Shown in pieces: positions 16,815 to 25,299 of a stretch of 64,000 bases of DNA (positions are counted from its first letter, which is position 1; each line of letters opens with the position of its first letter). The DNA lies in NCBI GenBank assembly GCA_905234075.1, contig CAJOGI010000002.1, positions 62,001 through 126,000 of the forward strand, in the 5' to 3' direction. Made by a program: the position numbers and the translations under genes. Source of the stretch: an uncultured Synergistales bacterium. GTDB lineage: Bacteria > Synergistota > Synergistia > Synergistales > Aminobacteriaceae. The notes below the pieces were generated by a model. It had not been told where the DNA came from. It saw only the letters and a list, made by a program, of their open reading frames with translations, and did no database searches.

Positions 16815-17339
16815 TTGCCCGGCAACGAAGAAAACGCCCCGCGCGTTAATTATGAAATAACTTCACCGCAAGTTTTATTAGTTGATGAAAACGGGGTCAA
16901 GGTGGGTATCACCAACACGAACGAAGCCATTAATATGGCACATGAACAGAACCTCGACTTGGTTGAGGTTGCTCCGATGGCACAGCCTCCCGTGTGCAGA
17001 ATTATGGATTACGGGAAGTACCGCTATCAGTTGCAGAAAAAAGAAAAGGACGCTCGCAAGAAGCAAAAGGTCCAAGCCCTGAAAGAAATCAAAATGCGCC
17101 CGAAAATCGACGAGCACGATTTTGATTTTAAGACGAAGGCCGTGAGAACTTTTTTAGAGAGCGGACACAGAGTAAAAGTGTCGGTGTTCTTCAGAGGCCG
17201 CGAGATGTCTTTTCTTGAGAGAGGCGAGGAAGTATTGAACCGCGTCATGGCAGAGTGCGAGGACGTTGGCAAATGCGAGTCTAAGCCCATGATGGAAGGG
17301 CGTTACATGAGGCTCTTATTAACACCGTTAAAGAGTTAG
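16815..17339 (+). CDS. infC: Translation initiation factor IF-3, with TTG start
   Basis: Prevents premature joining of ribosomal subunits and checks the start codon. It has 174 residues with the IF3 N-domain (VNYEITSPQVLLVDENGVKVG, abbreviated here) and the C-domain motif KEIKMRPKIDEHDFDFKTK, then VKVSVFFRGREM. The start is TTG, placed 8 bases after a strong AAGGAGGA site; no ATG or GTG is available before the conserved region. Since IF3 itself discriminates against non-AUG starts (E. coli infC uses AUU for autoregulation), a weak start here fits feedback control. The stop TAG is supplied by a heptamer array. Confidence 0.96.
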   Translation: MPGNEENAPRVNYEITSPQVLLVDENGVKVGITNTNEAINMAHEQNLDLVEVAPMAQPPVCRIMDYGKYRYQLQKKEKDARKKQKVQALKEIKMRPKIDEHDFDFKTKAVRTFLESGHRVKVSVFFRGREMSFLERGEEVLNRVMAECEDVGKCESKPMMEGRYMRLLLTPLKS

Positions 17340-17366
17340 GAGTTAGGAAGTAGGAGTTAGGAGGTT
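17334..17366. repeat. Heptamer array at the infC 3' end
   Basis: Units of GGAGTTA/GGAAGTA/GGAGTTA/GGAGG; the first TAG is the infC stop codon. Confidence 0.8.
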
Positions 17367-17429
17367 AAAAATCTCTGACATTTCTCATTAATAACTCATA
17401 AAAATCTTGAAAGGAGAAAAAATTTTCAA

Positions 17430-17633
17430 ATGGCAAAGCAGAAATTAAAATCACACAGCGGCGCAAAGAAAAGATTTTTCAAAACCGCTTCAGGCAAATT
17501 CGCGTATCGCAAGTGCAGCAGGTCGCATATTCTTGTTCACAAGAAGCCGTCAAGAATGCGCAGACTTAAAGAAACAGGCTACGTAACGGAAACTTTAACC
17601 GAGCAGATGAGACATTTGCTCCCCTATGATTAA
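17430..17633 (+). CDS. rpmI: 50S ribosomal protein bL35
   Basis: A 67-residue, very basic protein: KLKSHSGAKKRFFKTASGKF and HILVHKKPSRMRRL are typical of L35. It lies between infC and rplT, the standard order. AAAGGAG stands upstream of the ATG. Confidence 0.96.
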   Translation: MAKQKLKSHSGAKKRFFKTASGKFAYRKCSRSHILVHKKPSRMRRLKETGYVTETLTEQMRHLLPYD

Positions 17634-17657
17634 TTATTTTGAAAGGAGTATTAAATC

Positions 17658-18008
17658 ATGAGAGTTAAAGGCGCATCAGCAAGCGACAAGAAACGCGAGA
17701 AACTATTTAAGATTACAAAAGGCTACTGGGGACAGCGCAAGAACGTTTACCGCAGGGCACGTGAGGCATTTTTAGCGGCACTGTCAAGAGCATACGTTGA
17801 CCGCAAACGCAAGAAGCGCGACTTCCGCAGATTATGGATTACACGTATCAGCGCGGCAGTCAGAGCTGAGGGAATGAGCTACAGCGTATTCATGAACGGT
17901 TTGAAAAAAGCCGGTATCAACATGAACAGAAAGATGCTTTCAGAGCTTGCCATTCATGACGCAAACGCATTCAGAGAGCTTGTCGCAAAGGTGAAGGCTG
18001 TGAAATAA
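17658..18008 (+). CDS. rplT: 50S ribosomal protein bL20
   Basis: A 116-residue basic ribosomal protein: KLFKITKGYWGQRKNVYRRA, then RKRDFRRLWITRISAAVR and the C-terminal NRKMLSELA. In many bacteria L20 binds its own operon leader to repress it, which would suit the attenuator found before infC. The stop codon overlaps the pheS start by one base (TAATG). Confidence 0.97.
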   Translation: MRVKGASASDKKREKLFKITKGYWGQRKNVYRRAREAFLAALSRAYVDRKRKKRDFRRLWITRISAAVRAEGMSYSVFMNGLKKAGINMNRKMLSELAIHDANAFRELVAKVKAVK

Positions 18009-19060
18009 TGCCCGAAGTTAATGATTTGAATATTCAAGCCGTAAAAGAAAATTTCGATGCGGCATTGAGGGCTGTATCAAATCTCGAAGAACTTGATGAA
18101 ATTCGCGTAAGGTTTACCGGGAAAAAAGGAGACCTTACGCTTTTATTAAGGGGACTTGGAAAATTACCGCCCGAACAGCGCAAAGAAGCCGGCCAAGAAG
18201 TTAATAAATTACGCGATGAAATAGAACACGAGCTGGAAATTACCGGCAAAAAAATCCGCGACTCTGAGAACGAAAAAAAAGAAATCAACGAGCGCATTGA
18301 CGTAACTTTATCTGAAAAAGGACGCACCGCCGGAGCTTTTCACCCTGTAATGCAGACTATGCACGAGATAGCTAATATAATGCAGGGCTTGGGCTATTCA
18401 GTCGCAACAGGGCCGGAAAAAGAAGAAGAATTTTATAATTTCGAGTGTCTCAACGTTCCCTCATGGCACCCGGCACGCGATATGCAGGACACTTTTTATT
18501 TTCCTGACGGAACTTTATTACGAACTCATACATCGCCCGTGCAGATTCGTTCCATGCTGAAATACGGTGCGCCGCTTAGAATAATTTGTCCCGGAAAAGT
18601 TTACAGGCGTGACAACGACACGACACACTCTCCGATGTTTAATCAAATGGAGGGGTTATTGATCGATAAAAATGTCCCCTTCAGCGTCATGAAAGGCACA
18701 ATGTCGGAAATGTTAAACGCCTTCTTCGGACGCAGTCTGAAATACAGATTTCGCGCAAGCTATTTCCCGTTCACCGAGCCTTCAATGGAGCTTGATATTG
18801 AGTGCGTAGAATGTTCAGGGCATGACGAACACTGCCGCGTATGTCATGGAACAGGCTGGCTTGAAGTCGTCGGAATGGGCATGGTCCACCCGAACGTAAT
18901 ACGCGCCGGAAAGATCGATCCGGAAATTTATAACGGTTTTGCTTTTGGAATTGGCCTTGACCGAATGGCTATGCTTAAATATGGAATTTCGGATTTAAGA
19001 TTATTATTTGACGGCAACGTTTCTTATTTTATGTCGGGATTTAATTCAGGTAGGAGGTAG
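18008..19060 (+). CDS. pheS: Phenylalanine--tRNA ligase alpha subunit
   Basis: Catalytic subunit of PheRS (alpha2beta2). An N-terminal coiled coil (1-90) is followed by the class II core: motif 2 region with HPARDMQDTFYF and LLRTHTSPVQIRSM, then TEPSMELDIECVECSG, and motif 3 GFAFGIGLDRMAMLKYGI. A CxxC..CxxC knuckle (CVEC, CRVC at about 260-280) is present, as in many Firmicutes-type PheS. Length is 350. The final residues SGRR and the TAG stop are encoded by a heptamer repeat, which also supplies the pheT ribosome site. Confidence 0.97.
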   Translation: MPEVNDLNIQAVKENFDAALRAVSNLEELDEIRVRFTGKKGDLTLLLRGLGKLPPEQRKEAGQEVNKLRDEIEHELEITGKKIRDSENEKKEINERIDVTLSEKGRTAGAFHPVMQTMHEIANIMQGLGYSVATGPEKEEEFYNFECLNVPSWHPARDMQDTFYFPDGTLLRTHTSPVQIRSMLKYGAPLRIICPGKVYRRDNDTTHSPMFNQMEGLLIDKNVPFSVMKGTMSEMLNAFFGRSLKYRFRASYFPFTEPSMELDIECVECSGHDEHCRVCHGTGWLEVVGMGMVHPNVIRAGKIDPEIYNGFAFGIGLDRMAMLKYGISDLRLLFDGNVSYFMSGFNSGRR

Positions 19061-19064
19061 GAAG
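19047..19064. repeat. Short heptamer tract forming the pheS end and pheT ribosome site
   Basis: AGGTAGGAGGTAGGAAGTC spans the pheS TAG and places AGGAGG/GGAAG upstream of the pheT ATG at 19067. Confidence 0.6.
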
Positions 19065-19066
19065 TC

Positions 19067-21475
19067 ATGTTAGTTTCATGGGAATTGTTAAAAAATTTCA
19101 TTGACATTGAGCCTTTAGATTTAACTCCCGAAGCGTTGGCCGAGCGTTTAACTTTTTCCGGAGCTGAAGTCGAGGGAATTACATACACCGCCGGCAAAAT
19201 GAAGGGCGTTGTCGCTGCACGTGTTGACGCTTTAGAAAATCACACGGCAGAGAAAAAATATTTAGTTGCTCATCTTAATACGGGCAGCGGAGAACATGTC
19301 TGCGTTACAAGCGCAACGAACGTCAAAAAAGGCGATTTAGTTTTTTATGCAGGAGCCGGAGCAGTCCTTCCCAACGGAATGGAACTCGGCACAAGAGATT
19401 TTCACGGCGTTGAGAGTTCTGGAATGATGTTATCAGCCGAAGAGCTTGGCCTTCATGATGTTGATGATCCGTCGGGGCTTTTAATTCTGCCTAACGACGC
19501 GAAGCCGGGCGACAAAGCTGAAAATTTATATCATATCGGCGATGTTATTTTAGATGTATCGATAACTCCCAATCGCGGCGATTTGTTAAGCATTTTAGGA
19601 ATGGCACGCGAGATTAAAGGCTTATATCCTAAGTCAATATTAAAAAATCCTGAATGGCTCACCCCCCTGAAACAAGATAAAGAATGGCCCGAAGAGTTCG
19701 GAAATATATCGCTTCCTGATAAAGGCTGCTTGTGTTACCGTCTTGGCCTCGCGACCGGCGCGAAAATGGCTCCGTCTCCGCTTACGATAAAAATTGACTT
19801 GGCTCACTTGGGAATGAGGCCGATTATCAACGCCGTTGACGTTACTAATTACGTTATGATGATGTTGGGACAGCCCCTGCACGCCTTCGACTTAAATACG
19901 CTTCCTGCCCGTGAAATAACCGTGAGAGCAGCTCATGAGGGCGAAAAAATGATGACGCTTGACGGCAAGGAAAGATTATTGACCGAAAAAGATATGTTAA
20001 TAACAAGCGGCGGAGAAGCCATAGCCTTAGCAGGAGTAATGGGCGGTGAGCAGACTGGAATTAACGGCGACACAAGCACAATAGTTATCGAGAGCGCGTG
20101 TTTCTCGCCCGTCCGGGTCGGCCACACGTCAAGAAGATTAGGAATAAATTCAGAAGCAGCTTTCAGATTTTCAAGAACTGTTGACCCAAATTTAAGCAAG
20201 ACGGCTTTGCTTGCCGCTACGAATCTAATTAAAGAATGGTGCGGAGCTGAAGTCAGTTATAAGCCGTTAAGCGCAGAGAACGAAATCAGTGCGCCCAAGC
20301 CCGTTAAATTAACGCGCAAAAAATTATCGACTTATTTATCATGGGGCAACATGAGCGAGGCCGAGAAAATTCTTGACGGTTTCGGAATTAAATATATTAA
20401 GGGCAATAATGACGAAAAAATATTCATGCCTCCGACCTCGCGCCCTGATATTACGATTGAAGAGGATTTAATCGAAGAAGTCGGACGCTTCATAGGCTAT
20501 AACGATGTCGCTGAAAAATTGCCCGGTGAACTTCCAAGACGTGCCGATATCGGATCAGAAATGGAGCTTTCAGGCTTCGTCAGAAATTCTTTAATCGCAC
20601 GCGGATATACTGAAGTTGTTACGTATAGCTTTTTGCCCGAAGATTTTCCGGAAAAATTGAGGCTCTCAAGCGATGACGTTCGAGCAAAGCCGCTGAAAAT
20701 CGCTAACCCTATAAGCCGCGATCAGATGGCAATGAGAACAACTTTGCTGCCGGGACTTTTAATGGGATTGAAGACTGCTGTAACATCAGGATGGCGCGAC
20801 CCCGTGAGAATTTTTGAGCAGGGAAAAATATTTTTATTTGACAACACCGAAATTGAGCACGTCGCAGGAATTTTATTTAACGGTGCTGACACGCGCTCGC
20901 CGTTCGATAACAGAGCCGAGAATTTTTATAATATTAAGGCCGACGTTGAAGCGTTGATAATGTCGCGAGGATTTACGCCGGTATTCAAGGCAGGCCAAGA
21001 GCCCTTCACCCACGCAGGACAGACCGCAGATATTTTCATTAACGAAAATAAAATCGGTTTCGTTGCGCGGTTAAAGCCAAGCATAGAGCAGGAGCTTGAC
21101 GTTAGCGGCGTATATGCCTTTGAAATTGATTTAACGCTTCTCGTGAATAAAAACAAGCCCGTATTTACGCCATCGAGTCAGTTCCCTGCGTCCTTCCGCG
21201 ATATTTCGCTTTTAGTTTCGATTGATAAAAGCAACGACGAAGTTATGAGGGACATCAGCTCATCAGTAAGAGAGGCCGCAGGAAATGAATTAACGCTCGA
21301 AAAATTGAGGCTCTTTGATATTTACGAGGGCAAGGGTATTCCTGAAGGCTTCAGAAGTCTTGCATATTCTTTGGCTTATCTTTCGCATGAAAGGACGCTT
21401 AAAGACGAAGAGGTCGAGCATGTTCACAATAACGTCCGCGAGAGTCTGAAGAGAAAAGGCTACGTTATCCGTTAA
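19067..21475 (+). CDS. pheT: Phenylalanine--tRNA ligase beta subunit
   Basis: 802 residues, the full bacterial architecture: an EMAP-II-like tRNA-binding domain at about 40-150 (KYLVAHLNTGSGEHVCVTSA), a B3/B4 editing domain, the B5 domain near 400-470 (SRPDITIEEDLIEEVGRFIGYNDV), a pseudo-catalytic core, and a C-terminal FDX-ACB anticodon-binding domain (SQFPASFRDISLLVS). It is paired with pheS 6 bp upstream. It is the last gene of the operon and ends before a hairpin shared with a convergent gene. Confidence 0.97.
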   Translation: MLVSWELLKNFIDIEPLDLTPEALAERLTFSGAEVEGITYTAGKMKGVVAARVDALENHTAEKKYLVAHLNTGSGEHVCVTSATNVKKGDLVFYAGAGAVLPNGMELGTRDFHGVESSGMMLSAEELGLHDVDDPSGLLILPNDAKPGDKAENLYHIGDVILDVSITPNRGDLLSILGMAREIKGLYPKSILKNPEWLTPLKQDKEWPEEFGNISLPDKGCLCYRLGLATGAKMAPSPLTIKIDLAHLGMRPIINAVDVTNYVMMMLGQPLHAFDLNTLPAREITVRAAHEGEKMMTLDGKERLLTEKDMLITSGGEAIALAGVMGGEQTGINGDTSTIVIESACFSPVRVGHTSRRLGINSEAAFRFSRTVDPNLSKTALLAATNLIKEWCGAEVSYKPLSAENEISAPKPVKLTRKKLSTYLSWGNMSEAEKILDGFGIKYIKGNNDEKIFMPPTSRPDITIEEDLIEEVGRFIGYNDVAEKLPGELPRRADIGSEMELSGFVRNSLIARGYTEVVTYSFLPEDFPEKLRLSSDDVRAKPLKIANPISRDQMAMRTTLLPGLLMGLKTAVTSGWRDPVRIFEQGKIFLFDNTEIEHVAGILFNGADTRSPFDNRAENFYNIKADVEALIMSRGFTPVFKAGQEPFTHAGQTADIFINENKIGFVARLKPSIEQELDVSGVYAFEIDLTLLVNKNKPVFTPSSQFPASFRDISLLVSIDKSNDEVMRDISSSVREAAGNELTLEKLRLFDIYEGKGIPEGFRSLAYSLAYLSHERTLKDEEVEHVHNNVRESLKRKGYVIR

Positions 21476-21483
21476 ATTAAAAG

Positions 21484-21512
21484 CAGTCCCTCCGCAGTAC
21501 GCAGAGGGGCTA
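21484..21512. terminator. Hairpin between convergent pheT and a small membrane gene
   Basis: AGTCCCTCCGC, loop AGTAC, GCAGAGGGGCT: ten pairs and one mismatch. T/A-rich sequence flanks both sides, so it may act in both directions. Its right arm contains the stop codon of the minus-strand gene. Confidence 0.65.
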
Positions 21513-21752
21513 AAATTTTGTCTGATTTTCATTTTTTTGAAAGTTTTTTATGAAAAGCCACGCCTGCCATATTCCGAAGCCCGTTATTAATGGAATTGCA
21601 GAGAGCGAAATAAAAATATTAAATCCGTTTTCAGAAAGCCAGCCTGAACACCATACGCTCAAAAAAGCATAGCCGGCGATGACGAGCCCGGCCGATAGAA
21701 CTTTCCCGAACATAAAAACATCTTTAAGACCGTTAAAATTAAATTTTTTCAT
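21510..21752 (-). CDS. Small two-helix membrane protein (AtpZ/AtpI-like)
   Basis: About 80 residues with two transmembrane helices (KVLSAGLVIAGYAFLSVW and ISLSAIPLITGFGIWQAW) and a short, basic N terminus. The size, the hairpin layout and the SLSAIPLITGFGIW-type second helix recall AtpZ/AtpI, accessory proteins of F-type ATP synthases, but no ATP synthase genes are near, so the family call is tentative. The start is uncertain: the ATG at 21752 is preferred to a TTG 21 bases upstream that would overlap the rsmG end. It is last in the sugar kinase-to-rsmG operon. Confidence 0.55.
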   Translation of the reverse strand: MKKFNFNGLKDVFMFGKVLSAGLVIAGYAFLSVWCSGWLSENGFNIFISLSAIPLITGFGIWQAWLFIKNFQKNENQTKF

Positions 21753-21763
21753 TTTCTTATTTT

Positions 21764-22411
21764 TTATTCCCAAAATTTTTTATTGCCTGCGAGTCCCGGC
21801 CTTCGAGGAAAATTTTTAGGGCAGGGCGAAATTTTTTCCCACGTTACTAAGCATTTTGAAGAATTTTCATCGCCGTAGAAATTCAATGACGGCGTTTTAA
21901 GGCCAAGCCTGCGCCATTTATCATTTACTTCTGAAATTTCTTCGTGAACTTTTTCGCCCTTGAAAGTTAAAATTTTTCCGCCGGTTTTCACTAAAGGCGA
22001 TAATAATTCTGCTGTAACTCCTGCTGAAGCTAACGCACGCGCTCCGGCCAAGTCAAATTCTTCACGATGTAACGCTGCAAAATCTTCGCTTCTCGAGCAA
22101 ATTATACTTATGTTCTTAATTTCGAGGGCGTTAATAATTTCGCGAACTGCCTCGCATTTTTTATTAATGCTGTCGAGCAAAGTTATATTCAAGTCCGGCC
22201 TGTAGACCGCCCAGACAACTCCAGGAAGACCTCCGCCGCTTCCAACGTCAATAATTTTTCCTGATGCAGGCAAAAATTTTAACGAAGGCTCGCAGTCAAG
22301 AATTTGAAGATTAAAAATTTCTTCCGCTCCTCTTGTTCCCGTAAGCCTTGCGCGTTTGCAGTTCGCTAATAATTCGGCATATTTATATAACGTGGATTTT
22401 TGAGGGCTCAT
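21764..22411 (-). CDS. rsmG: 16S rRNA (guanine-527-N7)-methyltransferase RsmG
   Basis: SAM-dependent methylase for the 16S rRNA 530 loop. The glycine-rich IIDVGSGGGLPGVVWA SAM site at about 68-83, then ITLLDSINKKCEAV (acidic ligand), GARALASAGVTAEL and GGKILTFKG match RsmG. Length is 215. The start lies 29 bp inside the nitroreductase gene, suggesting translational coupling. The C-terminal segment (CPKNFPRRPGLAGNKKFW) has the usual PR-rich end. Confidence 0.93.
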   Translation of the reverse strand: MSPQKSTLYKYAELLANCKRARLTGTRGAEEIFNLQILDCEPSLKFLPASGKIIDVGSGGGLPGVVWAVYRPDLNITLLDSINKKCEAVREIINALEIKNISIICSRSEDFAALHREEFDLAGARALASAGVTAELLSPLVKTGGKILTFKGEKVHEEISEVNDKWRRLGLKTPSLNFYGDENSSKCLVTWEKISPCPKNFPRRPGLAGNKKFWE

Positions 22412-22877
22412 AGCGGTCTTCCTGAGGGTGTTTATTTTTAGGATAGCCTACGGGAATTAACGTGAATGCTCTGAAATTTTCAGGCGTTTTTAAGATTTCT
22501 TCGACTGCTTTCATTATCTCCTCGTGCGGAGCAACTCCAAGCATGACTGCACCAAGCCCAAGCTCTTCAGCTTCGAGCAAAATATTTTCAGTCGCTATAG
22601 CCATGTCTATTTGAACCATAGCAGGCGCGGCAAGATTATCAGTTCTATAGCAAGGGACGATTACGACTGGAGCATTTTTTGCCGGCGTTGCGTAGGGCGT
22701 AACCTGTGAAAGTTTTTCGATTATATTTTTGTCAGTCGTAACGTAAAATTCCCAAGGCTGCTGATTTACTGCCGACGGAGCTGCCATTGCAGCGCGTAAA
22801 ATTTTCACGATTAAACCGTTAGGAACTTCTTTGTCTTCAAACTGACGGACGCTTACTCGGCTAAATATTGCGTTCAT
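22383..22877 (-). CDS. Nitroreductase family flavoprotein
   Basis: 164 residues with the FMN-dependent nitroreductase fold: VSVRQFEDKEVP near the N terminus (Arg contacts FMN phosphate), AAPSAVNQQPWEFYV, and ENILLEAEELGLGAVMLG. The C-terminal IPVGYPKNKHPQEDRYEPSKIH is the standard end. The physiological substrate cannot be told. It overlaps both neighbours (rsmG by 29 bp, the HEPN gene by 17 bp), so it is part of one operon. Confidence 0.9.
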   Translation of the reverse strand: MNAIFSRVSVRQFEDKEVPNGLIVKILRAAMAAPSAVNQQPWEFYVTTDKNIIEKLSQVTPYATPAKNAPVVIVPCYRTDNLAAPAMVQIDMAIATENILLEAEELGLGAVMLGVAPHEEIMKAVEEILKTPENFRAFTLIPVGYPKNKHPQEDRYEPSKIHVI

Positions 22878-23295
22878 TAATTTTTTCCTCCATTTCTGCC
22901 CAGCATTTTTCTAAATACGGGCGTATTGTATCCAAAAATATTTTTGCATTGTCTATTTGCTTTTGTGCTTCTTCATTAGAGACCGTGTAAAATTCTCCAT
23001 AATCGGCTTCTGTTCTTACTTCAAAGGCTGTGCATATTATGTCAGAAAGAGTATCATCAAAAATTTTTGTTTTAATGTAATTTTTTCTGAAATAAGAAAT
23101 TATGCTTGAATGTTTTGAAGCGTTGAAGCCATTTAGTAACGTAACTGCCACCATGCCATAAAAAATAGCGTAATAAGACCTCGTGGCGGATTCATTATTA
23201 AAGCCATTATCAAGATTATTTATAGCCGCGTTCAATGTTTCTTCAGCTCGTTCAAAACGATATTTAGATAAATCTACGCCGCGTCGTGTGTCCAT
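22861..23295 (-). CDS. HEPN domain protein, partner of the upstream nucleotidyltransferase
   Basis: 144 residues, all-helical. ESATRSYYAIFYGM and NASKHSSIISYFRKNYIKT are the conserved blocks of the HEPN family usually paired with MNT nucleotidyltransferases. It is encoded directly after such a gene with a 22-bp overlap, the classic two-gene arrangement. In characterised HepT/MntA pairs the HEPN protein is an RNase kept inactive by adenylylation from the MNT protein. The exact Rx4-6H RNase motif of HepT is not clear here (the group looks more like the YYAxF type), so toxin activity is uncertain. Confidence 0.85.
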   Translation of the reverse strand: MDTRRGVDLSKYRFERAEETLNAAINNLDNGFNNESATRSYYAIFYGMVAVTLLNGFNASKHSSIISYFRKNYIKTKIFDDTLSDIICTAFEVRTEADYGEFYTVSNEEAQKQIDNAKIFLDTIRPYLEKCWAEMEEKINERNI

Positions 23296-23639
23296 AGAAC
23301 TATTCCCTCTTCATCAATATTAAAATAAAACGGAAGAGCGAAGAGCCATTCATTAAAATGATTGATTTCAATCGTTATTACAGAAAAAAGCACATCACAT
23401 TCCATTCCTAAATCCCACACAGTACGAGAAAGTTTTTTATGTATTTCACTGCCTAACCTGATTTCTCTTTTCGTCAACACTGCAATATCGACATCAGACT
23501 CCCAAGTGTTGTCGCCGCGAGCCACTGAGCCGTAAAGAATTATTTTTACAACATCATCGCCAAGCACTGACAAAATAGCTTTAACAACGTCATCAAAAAT
23601 TTCTTTATCGTCAAGAGTTATTCGCTTCGGCAATTCCAT
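23274..23639 (-). CDS. MNT-type nucleotidyltransferase (minimal pol-beta fold)
   Basis: 121 residues. The motif GSVARGDNTWESDVDIAVL starts at residue 37 and gives the GS..RG loop and the metal-binding Asp49 and Asp51 of the MNT/pol-beta fold. It starts 2 bp after the hisB stop and overlaps the HEPN gene by 22 bp. In known systems the protein AMPylates its HEPN partner and acts as the antitoxin. The pair is embedded in an operon of metabolic genes rather than on a mobile element. Confidence 0.88.
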   Translation of the reverse strand: MELPKRITLDDKEIFDDVVKAILSVLGDDVVKIILYGSVARGDNTWESDVDIAVLTKREIRLGSEIHKKLSRTVWDLGMECDVLFSVITIEINHFNEWLFALPFYFNIDEEGIVLWTHDAA

Positions 23640-23641
23640 TC

Positions 23642-24229
23642 TTATATCACTCCCTTTGTTGAAGGAATTTCGTTTTTATATTCAGGATTAATTTTAACGG
23701 CTTGGGCAATGCTCCTCGCGGCGGCCTTGAAAGCACATTCGATTATGTGATGAGCGTTAGTCCCTGCGAATTTTTTGAAGTGCAGAGTGCAAAGAGAATT
23801 TCTCACAAAGCCCAGCCAAAATTCCTGCGCAAGTTCCGTATCAAAATTCCCGACCTTTTGTGGCGTTATATTAATGTCCCAATTAAGATAAGCACGCCCG
23901 GAAAAATCAATCGCTGTCAAAATTAAAGCCTCGTCCATCGGCAAAATAATATTTCCGTAACGCGTTATGCCTTTTTTATCGCCAAGTGCCTGCGAAAATG
24001 CCTGCCCTAAACAAATTCCAACGTCCTCGACCGTGTGATGATAATCTACTTCAACATCGCCGGAGCAGTTTATTATTAAGTCAAAGCGTCCGTGCGCCGC
24101 AAACAACGTCAGCATATGATCAAGAAATCCGCAGCCCGTTTTAATTTTATTTTGTCCCGTGCCGTCAAGTTCGAGAAAAATTTTTATCTGTGTCTCTTTT
24201 GTGGCGCGTGAAATTTCTGCCTGCCTCAT
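23642..24229 (-). CDS. hisB: Imidazoleglycerol-phosphate dehydratase
   Basis: Histidine synthesis, dehydrating imidazole glycerol phosphate with Mn(II). FLDHMLTLFAAHGRFDL, the metal-binding DYHHTVEDVGICLGQA, and NAHHIIECAFKAAARSI are the family blocks. At 195 residues it is the monofunctional form, without a HisB phosphatase domain. It overlaps hisC by 4 bp. The first histidine genes (hisZ, hisG) lie 14 kb away on the other strand, so the pathway is split. Confidence 0.96.
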   Translation of the reverse strand: MRQAEISRATKETQIKIFLELDGTGQNKIKTGCGFLDHMLTLFAAHGRFDLIINCSGDVEVDYHHTVEDVGICLGQAFSQALGDKKGITRYGNIILPMDEALILTAIDFSGRAYLNWDINITPQKVGNFDTELAQEFWLGFVRNSLCTLHFKKFAGTNAHHIIECAFKAAARSIAQAVKINPEYKNEIPSTKGVI

Positions 24230-25290
24230 TCGCTCACAACTCCTTTAATAGCTTCAAGAAAAATTTTCATCTGTTCGGGCGTGCCGATTGTAATTCGATT
24301 GAAGTTTGAAATTCTTTCGGGCCGTGAAAAATGCCTTATCATTATTTTTTTTCGCTTGAGGGCCTCAAAAATTTCTTCGCCGCTGATTTTTTCATGACGG
24401 GCAAATAAAAAATTCGCTGACGAGTCCAAAACTTCAAAGCCAATTTCACGCAATTTATTTTTTGTGTCGTCCCTGATTTTTTTTATTGTGTCAATATTTT
24501 TTTGTGTGCTTTCTTCGTCCTCAAGTACTGCAAGAGCTACGGCCTGTGTCATTGCGTTAATGTTATAGGGCGTGATTGTGTTCTTGATGTTGTTCATGTC
24601 CCTTGCAATTTCTTCGCAGGTCATGCACCAGCCCAAACGAGCTCCGGCCATTGAGCGCGACTTTGAGAACGTCCGAACGACGATTAAGTTTTTATATTTG
24701 TGTATTAAATTTTTCGCGCTCCCGTCTCCAAAATCTATATATGCCTCGTCAATTATTATGAGGCTGTCGGGATTTTGATTGATGATTTTCTCGACGTCTT
24801 TTAATTCCAAAAAAATTCCCGTCGGAGCGTTCGGATTTGTAATAATAATCGTCCGTTCGTTAAAATTTTTATAATCATCGGGATTTGTTCTGAAATTTTC
24901 ATCAAGCGGAACGGTTAGGAAATCAACGCCGTGAAATTTTGCCAAGATTTTATAAAACGAGTAGGCTATATCAGGAAAGGCCGCGCCGTGCTCACAGAAA
25001 GCCATGAAAATAAAATTTAATATCTCGTCGGAGCCGTTGCCGAAAACTATTTCGGAGGGGTTTACCTGCATTAAGCCCGAAAGTTTTTCGCGCAGCCTTG
25101 TGCAGTCGGGATCAGAATAAAAATTCAAAGCCCTTGCCGCTTCGCCTGCATTGCTCATAACTTTTTCAGAAAGCTCAAAAGGCGACTCGTTAGTATTCAA
25201 ACGAATATAGCCGCCGTTCATGCTCTCAAGCTCTCCGCTTGTGTCGTAAGGGTCGAGCGCGTTAAATTTTGAATGTAAAAATCTTTTCAT
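24226..25290 (-). CDS. hisC: Histidinol-phosphate aminotransferase
   Basis: PLP-dependent class I/II aminotransferase converting imidazole-acetol phosphate to histidinol phosphate. LNTNESPFEL, GNGSDEILNFIF, ITNPNAPTGIF, IIDEAYIDF and the PLP-lysine motif TFSKSRSMAGARLGW (Lys210) are in order. 354 residues, usual size. It starts 9 bp after the sugar kinase stop and overlaps hisB by 4 bp. Confidence 0.95.
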   Translation of the reverse strand: MKRFLHSKFNALDPYDTSGELESMNGGYIRLNTNESPFELSEKVMSNAGEAARALNFYSDPDCTRLREKLSGLMQVNPSEIVFGNGSDEILNFIFMAFCEHGAAFPDIAYSFYKILAKFHGVDFLTVPLDENFRTNPDDYKNFNERTIIITNPNAPTGIFLELKDVEKIINQNPDSLIIIDEAYIDFGDGSAKNLIHKYKNLIVVRTFSKSRSMAGARLGWCMTCEEIARDMNNIKNTITPYNINAMTQAVALAVLEDEESTQKNIDTIKKIRDDTKNKLREIGFEVLDSSANFLFARHEKISGEEIFEALKRKKIMIRHFSRPERISNFNRITIGTPEQMKIFLEAIKGVVSE

Positions 25291-25299
25291 TATTTTTCT

